Source of the DNA: Pseudomonas putida NBRC 14164
GTDB taxonomy: Bacteria; Pseudomonadota; Gammaproteobacteria; Pseudomonadales; Pseudomonadaceae
Direction: 5' to 3'
Assembly (NCBI RefSeq): GCF_000412675.1
Contig: NC_021505.1
Coordinates: forward strand, 2,040,501 to 2,104,500
DNA: 64,000 bases
The position numbers and the translations under genes were made by a program. Positions 7,943-16,459 of this stretch are shown one piece after another. Each line of letters starts with the position of its first letter. Position 1 is the first letter of the stretch. The notes under the pieces were generated by a model. That model was given only the letters and a program-made list of their open reading frames with translations, searched no databases and was not told the origin of the DNA.

Positions 7943-8584
7943 TCACTTGATCAGCGGCACACCGCTCAGCTTCTGCAACTCGTCAAAGTCGATATCCGCG
8001 CAGATTTCTACCACTTTCAGCCCTTCAGGCGTCACTTCCAGTACGGCCAGGTCGGTGTAGATGCGGCTCACGCACGCAATGCCGGTCAGCGGGTAGGTGC
8101 ACTCGGGCACCAGCTTGCTTTCGCCGGTCTTGGTCAGGTGGTCCATCATCACGAACACTTGGCGAGCGCCGGTGGCGAGGTCCATCGCGCCGCCTACGGC
8201 CGGGATCGAACCTTCGGCACCGGTGTGCCAGTTGGCCAGGTCGCCCTTGACCGACACCTGGAAGGCGCCCAGTACTGCGATGTCCAGGTGGCCGCCACGC
8301 ATCATCGAGAACGAGTCGGCGTGGTGGAAGAAGGCGCCACCGGTAAGCAGGGTGACGTGCTGTTTGCCGGCGTTGATCAGGTCATCGTCTTCCTCGCCCG
8401 GCGCAGGGCTTGGGCCCATGCCCAGCAGGCCGTTCTCGCTGTGCAGGAACACTTCCTTGTCGCCCAGGTAGTTGGCCACCAGGGTCGGTGCGCCAATGCC
8501 CAGGTTTACGTACGCGCCTTCCTGGATGTCTGCGGCCACGCGCTGGGCCATCTCGGTGCGGGAGAGCTTTTTGGTGATGGTCAT
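7943..8584 (-). CDS. pcaJ: 3-oxoadipate (3-oxoacid) CoA-transferase subunit B
   Basis: A 213-residue beta subunit that, with PcaI, moves CoA from succinyl-CoA to 3-oxoadipate in the beta-ketoadipate pathway. The catalytic glutamate is in the SENGLLGMGP motif (about residue 50). The GGAMDLATGARQVFVMMDH block is the usual second signature. It follows pcaI after 8 bp on the same strand. A PcaR-type operator lies upstream of pcaI, which favours 3-oxoadipate over acetoacetate as substrate. Confidence 0.92.
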   Translation of the reverse strand: MTITKKLSRTEMAQRVAADIQEGAYVNLGIGAPTLVANYLGDKEVFLHSENGLLGMGPSPAPGEEDDDLINAGKQHVTLLTGGAFFHHADSFSMMRGGHLDIAVLGAFQVSVKGDLANWHTGAEGSIPAVGGAMDLATGARQVFVMMDHLTKTGESKLVPECTYPLTGIACVSRIYTDLAVLEVTPEGLKVVEICADIDFDELQKLSGVPLIK

Positions 8585-8592
8585 GGCGGGCC

Positions 8593-9288
8593 TCAGATAG
8601 CTTTGGCAATCGAAGAAGCGGCAGCGCCGGAAACGGCAACCACGCGCTGGACGAAGATACCCGGGGTGATGATGTGTTCCGGGTCCAGTTCACCGAGTTC
8701 GACAACCTGGTCGACCTGGGCGATGGCGGTCTTGGCAGCCATGGCCATGATCGGGCCGAAGTTGCGCGCGGCCTTGCGGTAGGTCAGGTTGCCCCAACGG
8801 TCACCCTTGTGCGCCTTAATCAGCGCGAAGTCGGCGTGCAGCGGCATTTCCAGCACGTACATGCGGCCGTCGATTTCACGGGTTTCCTTACCTTCGGCCA
8901 ACAGGGTGCCGTAGCCAGTCGGCGAGAAGAACGCACCAATGCCCGAACCCGCTGCGCGGATGCGCTCGGCCAGGTTGCCTTGCGGCACCACTTCCAGCTC
9001 GATCTTGCCGGCGCGGTACAGTTCGTCGAACACGTAGGAGTCGGACTGGCGCGGGAACGAGCAGACCACCTTGCGCACACTGCCCGCCATGAGCAGGGCG
9101 GCCAGGCCGATCTCGCCGTTGCCGGCGTTGTTGCTGATAATGGTCAGGTCGCGGGCACCGGTTGCGATCAGGCCATCGATCAGCTCGGACGGCATGCCGG
9201 CTGTGCCGAAGCCACCGACCATGATGGTCGAACCGTCGGTGATCCCTTCCACCGCGCTGGCGATGGACTCGTACGTTTTATTGATCAA
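8593..9288 (-). CDS. pcaI: 3-oxoadipate (3-oxoacid) CoA-transferase subunit A
   Basis: A 231-residue alpha subunit. It begins at TTG (MINKTYESIASAVEGI): CAGGAG lies at ideal spacing and this length fits the family, so I prefer it to the longer frame from 9357. The glycine-rich CoA loop VGGFGTAGMPSELI and the GNLAERIRAAGSGIGAFFSP block are diagnostic. It is the first gene of pcaIJ, divergent from a chemoreceptor gene. Confidence 0.93.
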   Translation of the reverse strand: MINKTYESIASAVEGITDGSTIMVGGFGTAGMPSELIDGLIATGARDLTIISNNAGNGEIGLAALLMAGSVRKVVCSFPRQSDSYVFDELYRAGKIELEVVPQGNLAERIRAAGSGIGAFFSPTGYGTLLAEGKETREIDGRMYVLEMPLHADFALIKAHKGDRWGNLTYRKAARNFGPIMAMAAKTAIAQVDQVVELGELDPEHIITPGIFVQRVVAVSGAAASSIAKAI

Positions 9289-9435
9289 GGCGAGCTCCTG
9301 GTTGTTCCTGGAGTATGGTTGTCGGGCTGGCCGGCGCGTGTGAGGCGATGGGGCCAATCAGCGCTTAAATTGTTTGCTGACTTTCGCTATAGCGTGCCGC
9401 AAGATAGGGCAACAGTAGAGGGGGTTTAGCGGAAT

Positions 9436-9463
9436 TTGTGCGATTATCGAACTGTTGTGCGAT
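9436..9463 (-). promoter_or_regulatory. PcaR-type operator/promoter of pcaIJ
   Basis: On the minus strand GTTCGATAATCGCAC occupies 9438-9452, the sequence known to me as the PcaR site overlapping the -10 of P. putida pcaIJ (established knowledge, recalled). GATAAT is a good -10 while the -35 is poor, fitting an activated promoter. A second ATCGCACAA lies 19 bp further upstream, so the region has a direct repeat. The rest of 9289-9676 shows no other recognised signal. Confidence 0.72.
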
Positions 9464-9676
9464 GTGCGAGCAGTTCTGGTGGTTATTCGTCACATTCCAG
9501 ATAAGGGCCTGATTTCATGTGATTCGCGCCTCGTTGGTGCATTCAGGGCCTGCCATAACCTTTCTTGCACAAGTGCTGTGCATTCAATGACTTGAATTCC
9601 CCATAAATCACCGCTCCCGCCGTTGGCGTGCGACTTGCTATCAGATTGCCATCCGATGTCGCGTATGGTGAAGATA

Positions 9677-11842
9677 ATGTCGCTTTCCAGTGGTTCCATG
9701 CAGTTGTCATCCAGCGAGAAGGGCTGGCTGCCCTGGTTCGGTAAAACCGGAAAGCTCCGAATGGGCTGGGCATGTCACCTGAACCGGGCGAATTACCCGC
9801 AGATCGAGCAAACCTTCGAAGCCATCGCCCAGACCCGCGTACGTTTGTTGCATGAATGGGCGTGCGAGCACTGGGAGCACTTGGCGGAACTTGCGGAGCA
9901 ACTCGCGCAAGGGTTCGCTCAACCCGACAGCACGCTGCTGCGGGACAAGCTGGCACAGGCCGAAGACTTTTCCGAGCTGTTTGTCGTCGATGCTGCGGGC
10001 AGCATCATCGCCTCGACCTGGCCACAACGTGGTACGCCACGTATCGAGCAGACTGCAGCGCTGGCCCAAGGGCTGAAGGCGCCCTTTCTGCATGGCCCTT
10101 ACAGCGACCCGCTGACCCTGCGCATTGGCCCGTCGTCTTCACGCTTCCACGACGAAGTGACGCTGATGTTCTACCAGCCGGTGAAGGCTGGCGGTAAAGT
10201 CGTTGGCTGCCTGTGCGGTCGGGTACCCAACGATGTTCTGGGCGACCTGATCCAGCGCGAGGCCGGGCATATTTTCGCCGAGTCGGGCGACAACTACCTG
10301 TTCATGGCGCAGTCGCGTTTCGACCCGGCCATCCAGCCTGGCACAGCCCTGTCTCGCTCGCGCTTCGAGGACGGCACTTTTACCCACGGCGAAAATCTCA
10401 AAAGTGGTGTGCACACGCCCTGGACCACCGTGCAGGTCCAGCGCCATACCGAGCTGGAACTGCGCTTCACCGACCCCTCCACACGCGAACTGCACCCGGG
10501 GGTAAGGGAAACCATCAGACGTGGTGCCAACCTGTTCGTGACTTACCCGGGCTACTCGGACTACCGCCACGTGCCGGTGGTCGGCAAGGGCGTAACGTTC
10601 CAGTTACCGGGTTCGCCCGACCGCTGGGGCATGATGTGCGAGGCGGACCTGGAAGAGGTCTACCGACGCCGCTCGCTGAGCTATGGCTTGATGAAGCCCT
10701 ACGTGGCGACCATGGCCGGGTTATTCGGTTGCAACTACCTGGTGCAGCACCATGCCGGCCTGCCGCAAGGGCTGAATGACGTGATTCTGGCCGTGAGCAT
10801 GCTCGGCGCCACGCTGGTGTTCGGCGTGTTCGGGCCCAAGCGCCTGGCAGCCAGGTTGAATGGCATGAGCAGCGTGCTGCGCACCATCGCCGAGGGTGAA
10901 GGCAACCTGCGTCAGCGCCTGGACACCAGCGCCCTGGGCAACGATGAGAGCGGCGACATGGCGCGGTGGATCAACAGCTTCATCGACCGCCTGGACGCGG
11001 TGGTGGGGCAGGTGGTGAAGGCCAGTCGCACGGTCGGCAGCACCAACCAGATGATGCTCGGGCGCAGCCAGGAGGCGAGTGTGAGCTCTGCCGATGTGGC
11101 GGACGCCGTGCACCAGATGATGATCATCATGGAGGAGCAGCTCGGCGAACTGCAGCAGGCCTCGGTCAGTGCCGAGCAGATGAAGCAGGCCATGGACGAG
11201 GTGGTCAGCCGTGCCCGCGAGCAGTTTCTGGCGGTGCAGGCAGGCACCCAGTCGATTCGCGATGTGGTGGCGCGTTCGTCCTCCAGCGTGCAGCGGCTCG
11301 ACAGCCGCATGGTCGAGATCGACAACATCACCGGGTTGATCAGCGACATCACCAACCAGACCAACCTGCTGGCGCTCAATGCTGCCATCGAGGCGGCGCG
11401 TGCTGGCGAGCATGGCCGCGGTTTTGCGGTGGTGGCCGACGAGGTGCGCAGCCTGGCCGCGCGAACCGCGCGCGCCGCCGAAGACATTCGCCACATGGTC
11501 GAGAGCCTTCAGGGCGAAACCCGCCAGGCCGTCAGCTTCATGGAACAGGGCGTACAGGACGTCGACAACAGCCTGCGCCTTGCCGAAGATGCCTCGTCCG
11601 AGAACGTTCAACTGCACCAGGCCGTGGAGGGCATGTTCGCGATCATCCAGCAGCTCAACCGGCGTAGCGTGGAATACGGCAAGACCATCGACCAGGTCAA
11701 CCAGTCCTCCAGCGAGATGCGCCAGACGGCGGTGGTGCTGCAGAGCAGCGCGCAGAAGGTGCGGGTGGATGCTGGCAAGTTGCAGAAGCTGGTGGGGCAG
11801 TTCGAGGTGAGTGGCGAGGAGAAGGGGGCAGCTGCAGCTTGA
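9677..11842 (+). CDS. Methyl-accepting chemotaxis protein
   Basis: About 721 residues. The C-terminal half carries the conserved MCP signalling hairpin ([20 protein letters not shown], about residues 555-575). The N-terminal 335 residues form a sensor region with a PDC/Cache-like pattern ([18 protein letters not shown]) but no leading signal anchor. Two hydrophobic segments sit close together at about residues 340-357 and 366-388, so the sensor is probably cytoplasmic and the protein makes a membrane hairpin. The start is uncertain: several in-frame ATGs lie between 9623 and 9698 with no strong ribosome site. Divergence from pcaIJ suggests a role in taxis to aromatic compounds or their metabolites (inference). 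Confidence 0.85.
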   Translation: MSLSSGSMQLSSSEKGWLPWFGKTGKLRMGWACHLNRANYPQIEQTFEAIAQTRVRLLHEWACEHWEHLAELAEQLAQGFAQPDSTLLRDKLAQAEDFSELFVVDAAGSIIASTWPQRGTPRIEQTAALAQGLKAPFLHGPYSDPLTLRIGPSSSRFHDEVTLMFYQPVKAGGKVVGCLCGRVPNDVLGDLIQREAGHIFAESGDNYLFMAQSRFDPAIQPGTALSRSRFEDGTFTHGENLKSGVHTPWTTVQVQRHTELELRFTDPSTRELHPGVRETIRRGANLFVTYPGYSDYRHVPVVGKGVTFQLPGSPDRWGMMCEADLEEVYRRRSLSYGLMKPYVATMAGLFGCNYLVQHHAGLPQGLNDVILAVSMLGATLVFGVFGPKRLAARLNGMSSVLRTIAEGEGNLRQRLDTSALGNDESGDMARWINSFIDRLDAVVGQVVKASRTVGSTNQMMLGRSQEASVSSADVADAVHQMMIIMEEQLGELQQASVSAEQMKQAMDEVVSRAREQFLAVQAGTQSIRDVVARSSSSVQRLDSRMVEIDNITGLISDITNQTNLLALNAAIEAARAGEHGRGFAVVADEVRSLAARTARAAEDIRHMVESLQGETRQAVSFMEQGVQDVDNSLRLAEDASSENVQLHQAVEGMFAIIQQLNRRSVEYGKTIDQVNQSSSEMRQTAVVLQSSAQKVRVDAGKLQKLVGQFEVSGEEKGAAAA

Positions 11843-11971
11843 GCAAAGCACCGCATCTGCGAAAGGGTTCGTGCATGCATACAAGGTATGCCTTGCCCTC
11901 TGGCATTGCATCATGCACTGCCGCTTCAGGCATCATGTACCCAGCCCCATCCACAAAAGCTGAACCCGCAG

Positions 11972-12850
11972 ATGCCTGACTCCATCAAACCCAACCGTGC
12001 CATCTATGACCTGGACATGCTCCGCACCGTGGTCATGGTGGCCGACTGCGGCAGTTTCACCACCGCTGCCGCGCGCCTGCACTCCACCCAGTCCACGGTC
12101 AGCCAGAAGGTGCGCCGGCTGGAGGAAATGGTTGGCCAGCAGTTGCTCGACCGCAGCAACCGCGAGGTACACCCGACCGATGCGGGGGAAACCCTGCTGG
12201 GGTATGCGCGGCACCTGCTGGCAGTGAGCAGTCAACTGACCGAGGCCATGTCGGGCGGGGTGACAGTGACTGTACGCATCGGCCTGCCGGACGATTTTGT
12301 CGCGGGCAAGACGATGCAGGCGCTGGCGGCGTTCAACCGGCGTAATCCGACAGTGAAGCTGGAGATTACCGGTGGGTTGAGCCGCGATTTGATGAGTACC
12401 TACGACCGAGGCGAGCTGGACTTGGTGTTGATCAAGCAACGGCGCCATAGCCGCGAGGCGAATGCCTGCCAGCCAGAGCGCATCGAGTGGATCGACAGTG
12501 CGCAGTACCCGTGTTTTGCCCAAGACCCCATTCCGCTGGTGACCTTTCCGCCGCGGGGATTGTACCGGGATGACATGATCGGAGCGGTCGAGGCAATGGG
12601 ACGCAGTTGGCGGATCGCTTTTACCAGTTCGAGCCTGGCGGGGATTCAGGAGGCGGTGGCTAACGGGTTGGGGGTTAGCCTGTTGCCGTCGCGGGTGGTG
12701 ACGGGTGGGCATCGAGTGCTTGGGGCGGAGCAGGGGTTCAAGCCCATCAAGGTGTTTGAGGCGGCGATTTTTCATCGGCCTACGGCGGACCCTATGGTCA
12801 TGGCGCTGGCTGAAATTCTGATCGGGATATTGCGGGCTGAGGAGGAATGA
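11972..12850 (+). CDS. LysR-family transcriptional regulator
   Basis: A 292-residue LTTR. The N-terminal winged helix-turn-helix is at about residues 13-70 (LRTVVMVADCGSFTTAAARL, STQSTVSQKVRRLEEMVG), followed by a periplasmic-binding-protein-like effector domain. The ATG giving MPDSIKPNRAIYD is chosen; a longer frame starts 28 codons upstream without a ribosome site. It converges with the amidohydrolase gene across a REP pair and may regulate the amidohydrolase/MFS pair. Effector unknown. Confidence 0.88.
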   Translation: MPDSIKPNRAIYDLDMLRTVVMVADCGSFTTAAARLHSTQSTVSQKVRRLEEMVGQQLLDRSNREVHPTDAGETLLGYARHLLAVSSQLTEAMSGGVTVTVRIGLPDDFVAGKTMQALAAFNRRNPTVKLEITGGLSRDLMSTYDRGELDLVLIKQRRHSREANACQPERIEWIDSAQYPCFAQDPIPLVTFPPRGLYRDDMIGAVEAMGRSWRIAFTSSSLAGIQEAVANGLGVSLLPSRVVTGGHRVLGAEQGFKPIKVFEAAIFHRPTADPMVMALAEILIGILRAEEE

Positions 12851-12912
12851 GCCTGCGCAGCCCATTGGCTGCGCCTTCGCTCAGCGTACAAAGCTCGAAA
12901 CCGTGCCGCGTA

Positions 12913-13003
12913 CCCTGTGGGAGCGGGTTTACCCGCGAAGAAGACAACGCGGTGTATGGCACCGGCGCTGCCGGTGTTCGCGGGTGAACCCGCTCCCACA
13001 GGG
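12913..13003. repeat. Inverted REP pair (BIME-like)
   Basis: CCCTGTGGGAGCGGGTTTAC-type unit and its inverse (GTTCGCGGGTGAACCCGCTC) face each other between the convergent LysR and amidohydrolase genes, with a small GCGCTGCCGG hairpin between them. The pair could fold into a long stem and act as a bidirectional 3' end. Confidence 0.75.
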
Positions 13004-13038
13004 GCCGCGCAGGGCTGGGGTCTGTACTTTGCCTGCGA

Positions 13039-14256
13039 TTAACGGCGCAGTTCGGTAGCAAACTGCACTGCCTTCAACTGCAACTGCGCAGGCCCGCCCC
13101 AGAACGCGCCGTGGCGCACGATCACCCGTTCATGAATGGCAGCCGCCACCGCCGCAGCGGCATTGGGTGCCTTGAACAGCACGAAGCTGGCCTCGTTACC
13201 AACTTTCAAACCATAGTCCTGTTTGCCCATCACCCCGGCACTGGCTTCTGTCGCCATTTCCAGCGCAACCCGCAGCTCGTCATCGGTATTGAAGCCCGAG
13301 CGATAGCTGACCAGCATCGCCCGCTGCAGCATGTCGCCATTGCCGTAGGGCCACCAGGCGTCCTGGATGTTGTCGTTGCCGGTAAATACCCGCACGCCGC
13401 CGTTACGCAGGCGCAGCACGGGTGGGAACGCATGTTCGCCGGGGGCGTTGGTCATGATGGAAATGCCGGCGCCCGCCAGTACTTCGGCCGTGCGGTCGAC
13501 CACAGCATCGGATACGTCGCCCAGGCCATAGGCGTGGCTGACCGCCACCAGGCCTTGCATGCCCAGTGCCTGGGTGCGTGCCGCAATGCGCTCGAGCTGG
13601 GCGATGCAGATATCGCCCGGCTCGTGCAGGTGAATGTCGACCTTCACGCCATGCCGTTCGGCGATGCCGAAGACAATGTCCAGCTGGGCGTCGGCGTCGC
13701 CATCCAGTGTGGTGGGGTCGATGCCGCCGACCACCTGCACGCCTTCGCGGATGGCCGCTTCCATCACTTCAGCCGTGCCGGGGCAGCTCACCACGCCTGC
13801 CTGGGGGAAGGCCACCAGCTCGATGTCGAGCAGGTCTTTCCACTTGTCCCGGGCTTCGAGCATGGCGTGCAGATTGGTCAGGCCGGTGGTGGCGTCCACG
13901 TCCACGTGGCAGCGCATCGCCAGGGTGCCGAACGAGGCGGCTTGGCGCATCAGCGCATCGGCGCGCTCGACGATGGGTGGGGCACTGGCCAGTTCGCGTT
14001 TTTCCACGGCCAGGCGCTCGCGCAGGCTGGCGACCGGTTGGTGCGGTCGCCAGCGGTCGCCGACAAAGCTCTTGTCCAGGTGGATGTGGCCATCGACAAA
14101 GCCTGGCAGCACCAGCAGGCCTTCGAGGTCGATGGTTTCACGGGCTGGGGTGCTGGCGCGTTGCGGGCCGATGTGGCTGATGCGCCCGTTGGTTACGGCA
14201 ATGTGCAGAGGCATGCCATCGGCGTCGATGGCGTTGATGAACTCACGGTCGTTCAT
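13039..14256 (-). CDS. Cytosine-deaminase-like amidohydrolase
   Basis: A 405-residue metal-dependent hydrolase of the amidohydrolase superfamily, closest in pattern to CodA and N-isopropylammelide hydrolase. Metal ligands are visible as FVDGHIHLDKSF (HxH), the HLHEPGD histidines, SHAYGLG, and the late aspartate in FTGNDNIQDAWWPYG. Start MNDREFINAID has AAAGG at good spacing; a longer frame adds an unlikely N terminus. It is divergent from an MFS transporter and converges with a LysR gene. The substrate is not determined; a pyrimidine, triazine or cyclic amide is likely. Confidence 0.82.
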   Translation of the reverse strand: MNDREFINAIDADGMPLHIAVTNGRISHIGPQRASTPARETIDLEGLLVLPGFVDGHIHLDKSFVGDRWRPHQPVASLRERLAVEKRELASAPPIVERADALMRQAASFGTLAMRCHVDVDATTGLTNLHAMLEARDKWKDLLDIELVAFPQAGVVSCPGTAEVMEAAIREGVQVVGGIDPTTLDGDADAQLDIVFGIAERHGVKVDIHLHEPGDICIAQLERIAARTQALGMQGLVAVSHAYGLGDVSDAVVDRTAEVLAGAGISIMTNAPGEHAFPPVLRLRNGGVRVFTGNDNIQDAWWPYGNGDMLQRAMLVSYRSGFNTDDELRVALEMATEASAGVMGKQDYGLKVGNEASFVLFKAPNAAAAVAAAIHERVIVRHGAFWGGPAQLQLKAVQFATELRR

Positions 14257-14323
14257 GATCGGGCCTTTTCTACTGAGGCTTGGGTGACGTACCACGGTAG
14301 GGGGGATGCCGATAGGTCTCCAA

Positions 14324-14419
14324 TTAATTATCAGGATCGGGTTCAGTGCATTTATGGATGCAGCCCAGGGCAGTCTGGCCTGCATTAAAAAGCCCACTGA
14401 TATCGATGCCGATAATTAA
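14324..14419. promoter_or_regulatory. Widely spaced inverted repeat in the amidohydrolase/MFS divergent promoter
   Basis: TTAATTATC (14324-14332) and GATAATTAA (14411-14419) are perfect complements about 78 bp apart in the AT-rich stretch between the divergent genes. The layout would suit a regulator binding two sites with looping, possibly the LysR protein 1.5 kb away. Inference only. Confidence 0.4.
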
Positions 14420-14539
14420 CTTTCAAAGCCTTCCATCTCGGCCCACGATTGCCCATGAGACCCGCCCAGCCGCCAGCTACGGCGCCTTTCAGGGCAGGTC
14501 GCCACACACAATAAAAACAAATGCCGTGTCGGGGTCCCC

Positions 14540-15706
14540 ATGACGCAAGATTCCAAGCTGCTGCGTGCCGCGCTGATTTTCATCGCCTGTACTTCCTTCA
14601 TCGTCTGTGGCGTACAACCCATCTTCATGGGGTTGGTCACGGAGCAACTGAGCCTGTCACTCGATCAGCAGGGCTGGGTGGTGTCGGTCGAGATGATCGG
14701 CATGACCCTGGGTACCTTGCTTTGCCCGGTGCTGATGAAGCGCCACGGCGGGCGCAGCCTGTGCCTGATCGTGGGCGCACTGTGCGTGGCCTTGAGCATC
14801 GCGACCGCCTTTGCCACCACCAACACCCTGCTACTGATCGTGCGCCTGGCGGCCGGCACCTGTGCGGGACTGGTGTATGCCTATGCGGTGTCCACGCTGG
14901 GCCGCTTGCCCAACCAGGACCGTTCGTTCGGGTTGATGCTGTTGCTGCAAACCCCAGAGTACTCGCTGTTTTCCGCAGCGTTGCCGCTGCTGGCCGCGCA
15001 GAGTGGCACGGTGACCGCCTTGTGCGCGTTTGGCCTGTGGTACTTGCTGATCTGCGGCGCCAGCCTGGCGCTGCCGCGTCGCCCGGCGGCGTTGCTGGCC
15101 AGTGGCGAAGCCTCGCCTGCCCAGGGTGGTTCGGCGCGCACGGGGCGCACTGCGTTGGTGGGCATGCTCTTCATGCAGATCGCCATCTACTGCGTATGGG
15201 GCTTCATTGACCAGTTGGCGCGAGACCAGGGCATCAGCGGCGTCGATATCGGCTGGGCGTTCGGCCTGTCGGCCCTCGGTGGTTTGCCGGGGGCGGGGCT
15301 GCCTAGCCTGCTGGGTGCGCGGGTCAATCGCCAATTGATGATCGCCGTAGGGCTGGTGGCGGTGTTCATTTCCATCGCCATGCTCACCGGCCATACCCGC
15401 ACGCCAATGCAGCTGTTCATAGCGTTGTTGCTGATCAACTTTGGCTGGGTGCTGTCGTTGTCGTACTACATGGCGCTGATCACCACCAACGACCCGACCG
15501 GCAAGCTGACGCCTTTGGTCAGCATTACCTTGATGGGGGCTGCAGCAGTGACGCCGGCACTGATTGCCATGCTGGTGGAGGGCTCCAACCAGCAGCTGAT
15601 TTTCCTGTTGGGTACCGGGGCATTGGTGATTGCCTTTGCAGTTACCTGCCTGGGCGCTGGGGCCAAGCCTGCCAGGCAAGGAAGTGTGCATGATTCGACG
15701 GTTTAG
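14540..15706 (+). CDS. MFS transporter
   Basis: A 388-residue inner-membrane protein with about twelve hydrophobic segments and the MFS loop 2-3 region (GTLLCPVLMKRHGGRSL). The central loop is short. It belongs to the sugar/drug-efflux-like MFS proteins but no substrate class is clear. It is divergent from the amidohydrolase gene, so transport of that enzyme's substrate is plausible. It ends 111 bp before nicS. Confidence 0.82.
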   Translation: MTQDSKLLRAALIFIACTSFIVCGVQPIFMGLVTEQLSLSLDQQGWVVSVEMIGMTLGTLLCPVLMKRHGGRSLCLIVGALCVALSIATAFATTNTLLLIVRLAAGTCAGLVYAYAVSTLGRLPNQDRSFGLMLLLQTPEYSLFSAALPLLAAQSGTVTALCAFGLWYLLICGASLALPRRPAALLASGEASPAQGGSARTGRTALVGMLFMQIAIYCVWGFIDQLARDQGISGVDIGWAFGLSALGGLPGAGLPSLLGARVNRQLMIAVGLVAVFISIAMLTGHTRTPMQLFIALLLINFGWVLSLSYYMALITTNDPTGKLTPLVSITLMGAAAVTPALIAMLVEGSNQQLIFLLGTGALVIAFAVTCLGAGAKPARQGSVHDSTV

Positions 15707-15817
15707 CTGTAAGCCTGCTGGAGCAGTGCGGGCAGCGTGGTGATACAGCACGTTGTCTCGCAAAGGCCCAACGTCTGTGGCAGTGTTGGTTATCTGGCCA
15801 GCCCCTCAGGGACCGAC

Positions 15818-16456
15818 ATGCAAACTCGCAAAACCGGTGTTCGTGCCCAACAGGCCGACCGCACCCGGGACAACATTCTCAAGGCTGCGGTGAAGGTCTT
15901 CAGCAAGGAAGGCTTCACCGGTGGGCGTATCGAGCAGATCTCCACGCTGGCCAAGTCCAACGACCGGATGATCTATTACTACTTCGGCAGCAAGGAAAAG
16001 CTGTTCATCAGCGTGCTGGAGCATATCTACGCCAGCTTCAACCGGGCCGAAGCCAAGCTGCGCATCGACCTAGGCGACCCGGAACAGGCCCTGCGTGAGC
16101 TGGTGGCGTTCATCTGGGACTACTACGTGCGCCACCCCGAATTCGTCACCATCCTCGCCACCGAAAACCTTCACCAGGGCCAGCACGCGCGCAAGTCGCA
16201 GAACCTTAAGGCGCTGTCCGGCGAAGCGGTCGGCGTGCTGCGGCCGATCATTGAAGCAGGCCAGGCCAAGGGCCTGTTCCGCGACGACATCGACATCACC
16301 CACGCCTACCTGATGATTGCCTCGCTCTGCTATTTCTATAATTCCAACCGCCACACCCTCAGCTCGTTTCTGGCCGTAGACCTGGCCGACAAGCAGGCCA
16401 AGGCCGACTGGCTGGTGTTTATCAGCGACCTTGCCCTGCGCGGCCTGCGCCGCTGA
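15818..16456 (+). CDS. nicS: TetR-family regulator NicS
   Basis: A 212-residue TetR repressor. The HTH is at about residues 15-62 (ILKAAVKVFSKEGFTGGRIE, SNDRMIYYYFGSKEKLF). In P. putida NicS represses nicAB and responds to nicotinate and 6-hydroxynicotinate (established). It converges with nicB, the stops being 3 bp apart with no terminator between. The ATG after CAGGGA is chosen over a longer frame from 15737. A likely operator is the palindrome upstream of nicA. Confidence 0.88.
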   Translation: MQTRKTGVRAQQADRTRDNILKAAVKVFSKEGFTGGRIEQISTLAKSNDRMIYYYFGSKEKLFISVLEHIYASFNRAEAKLRIDLGDPEQALRELVAFIWDYYVRHPEFVTILATENLHQGQHARKSQNLKALSGEAVGVLRPIIEAGQAKGLFRDDIDITHAYLMIASLCYFYNSNRHTLSSFLAVDLADKQAKADWLVFISDLALRGLRR

Positions 16457-16459
16457 CGC

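Noticed and set aside
10721..11914. Minus-strand frame opposite the chemoreceptor
   Set aside because: The conserved MCP signalling hairpin proves the plus-strand gene.
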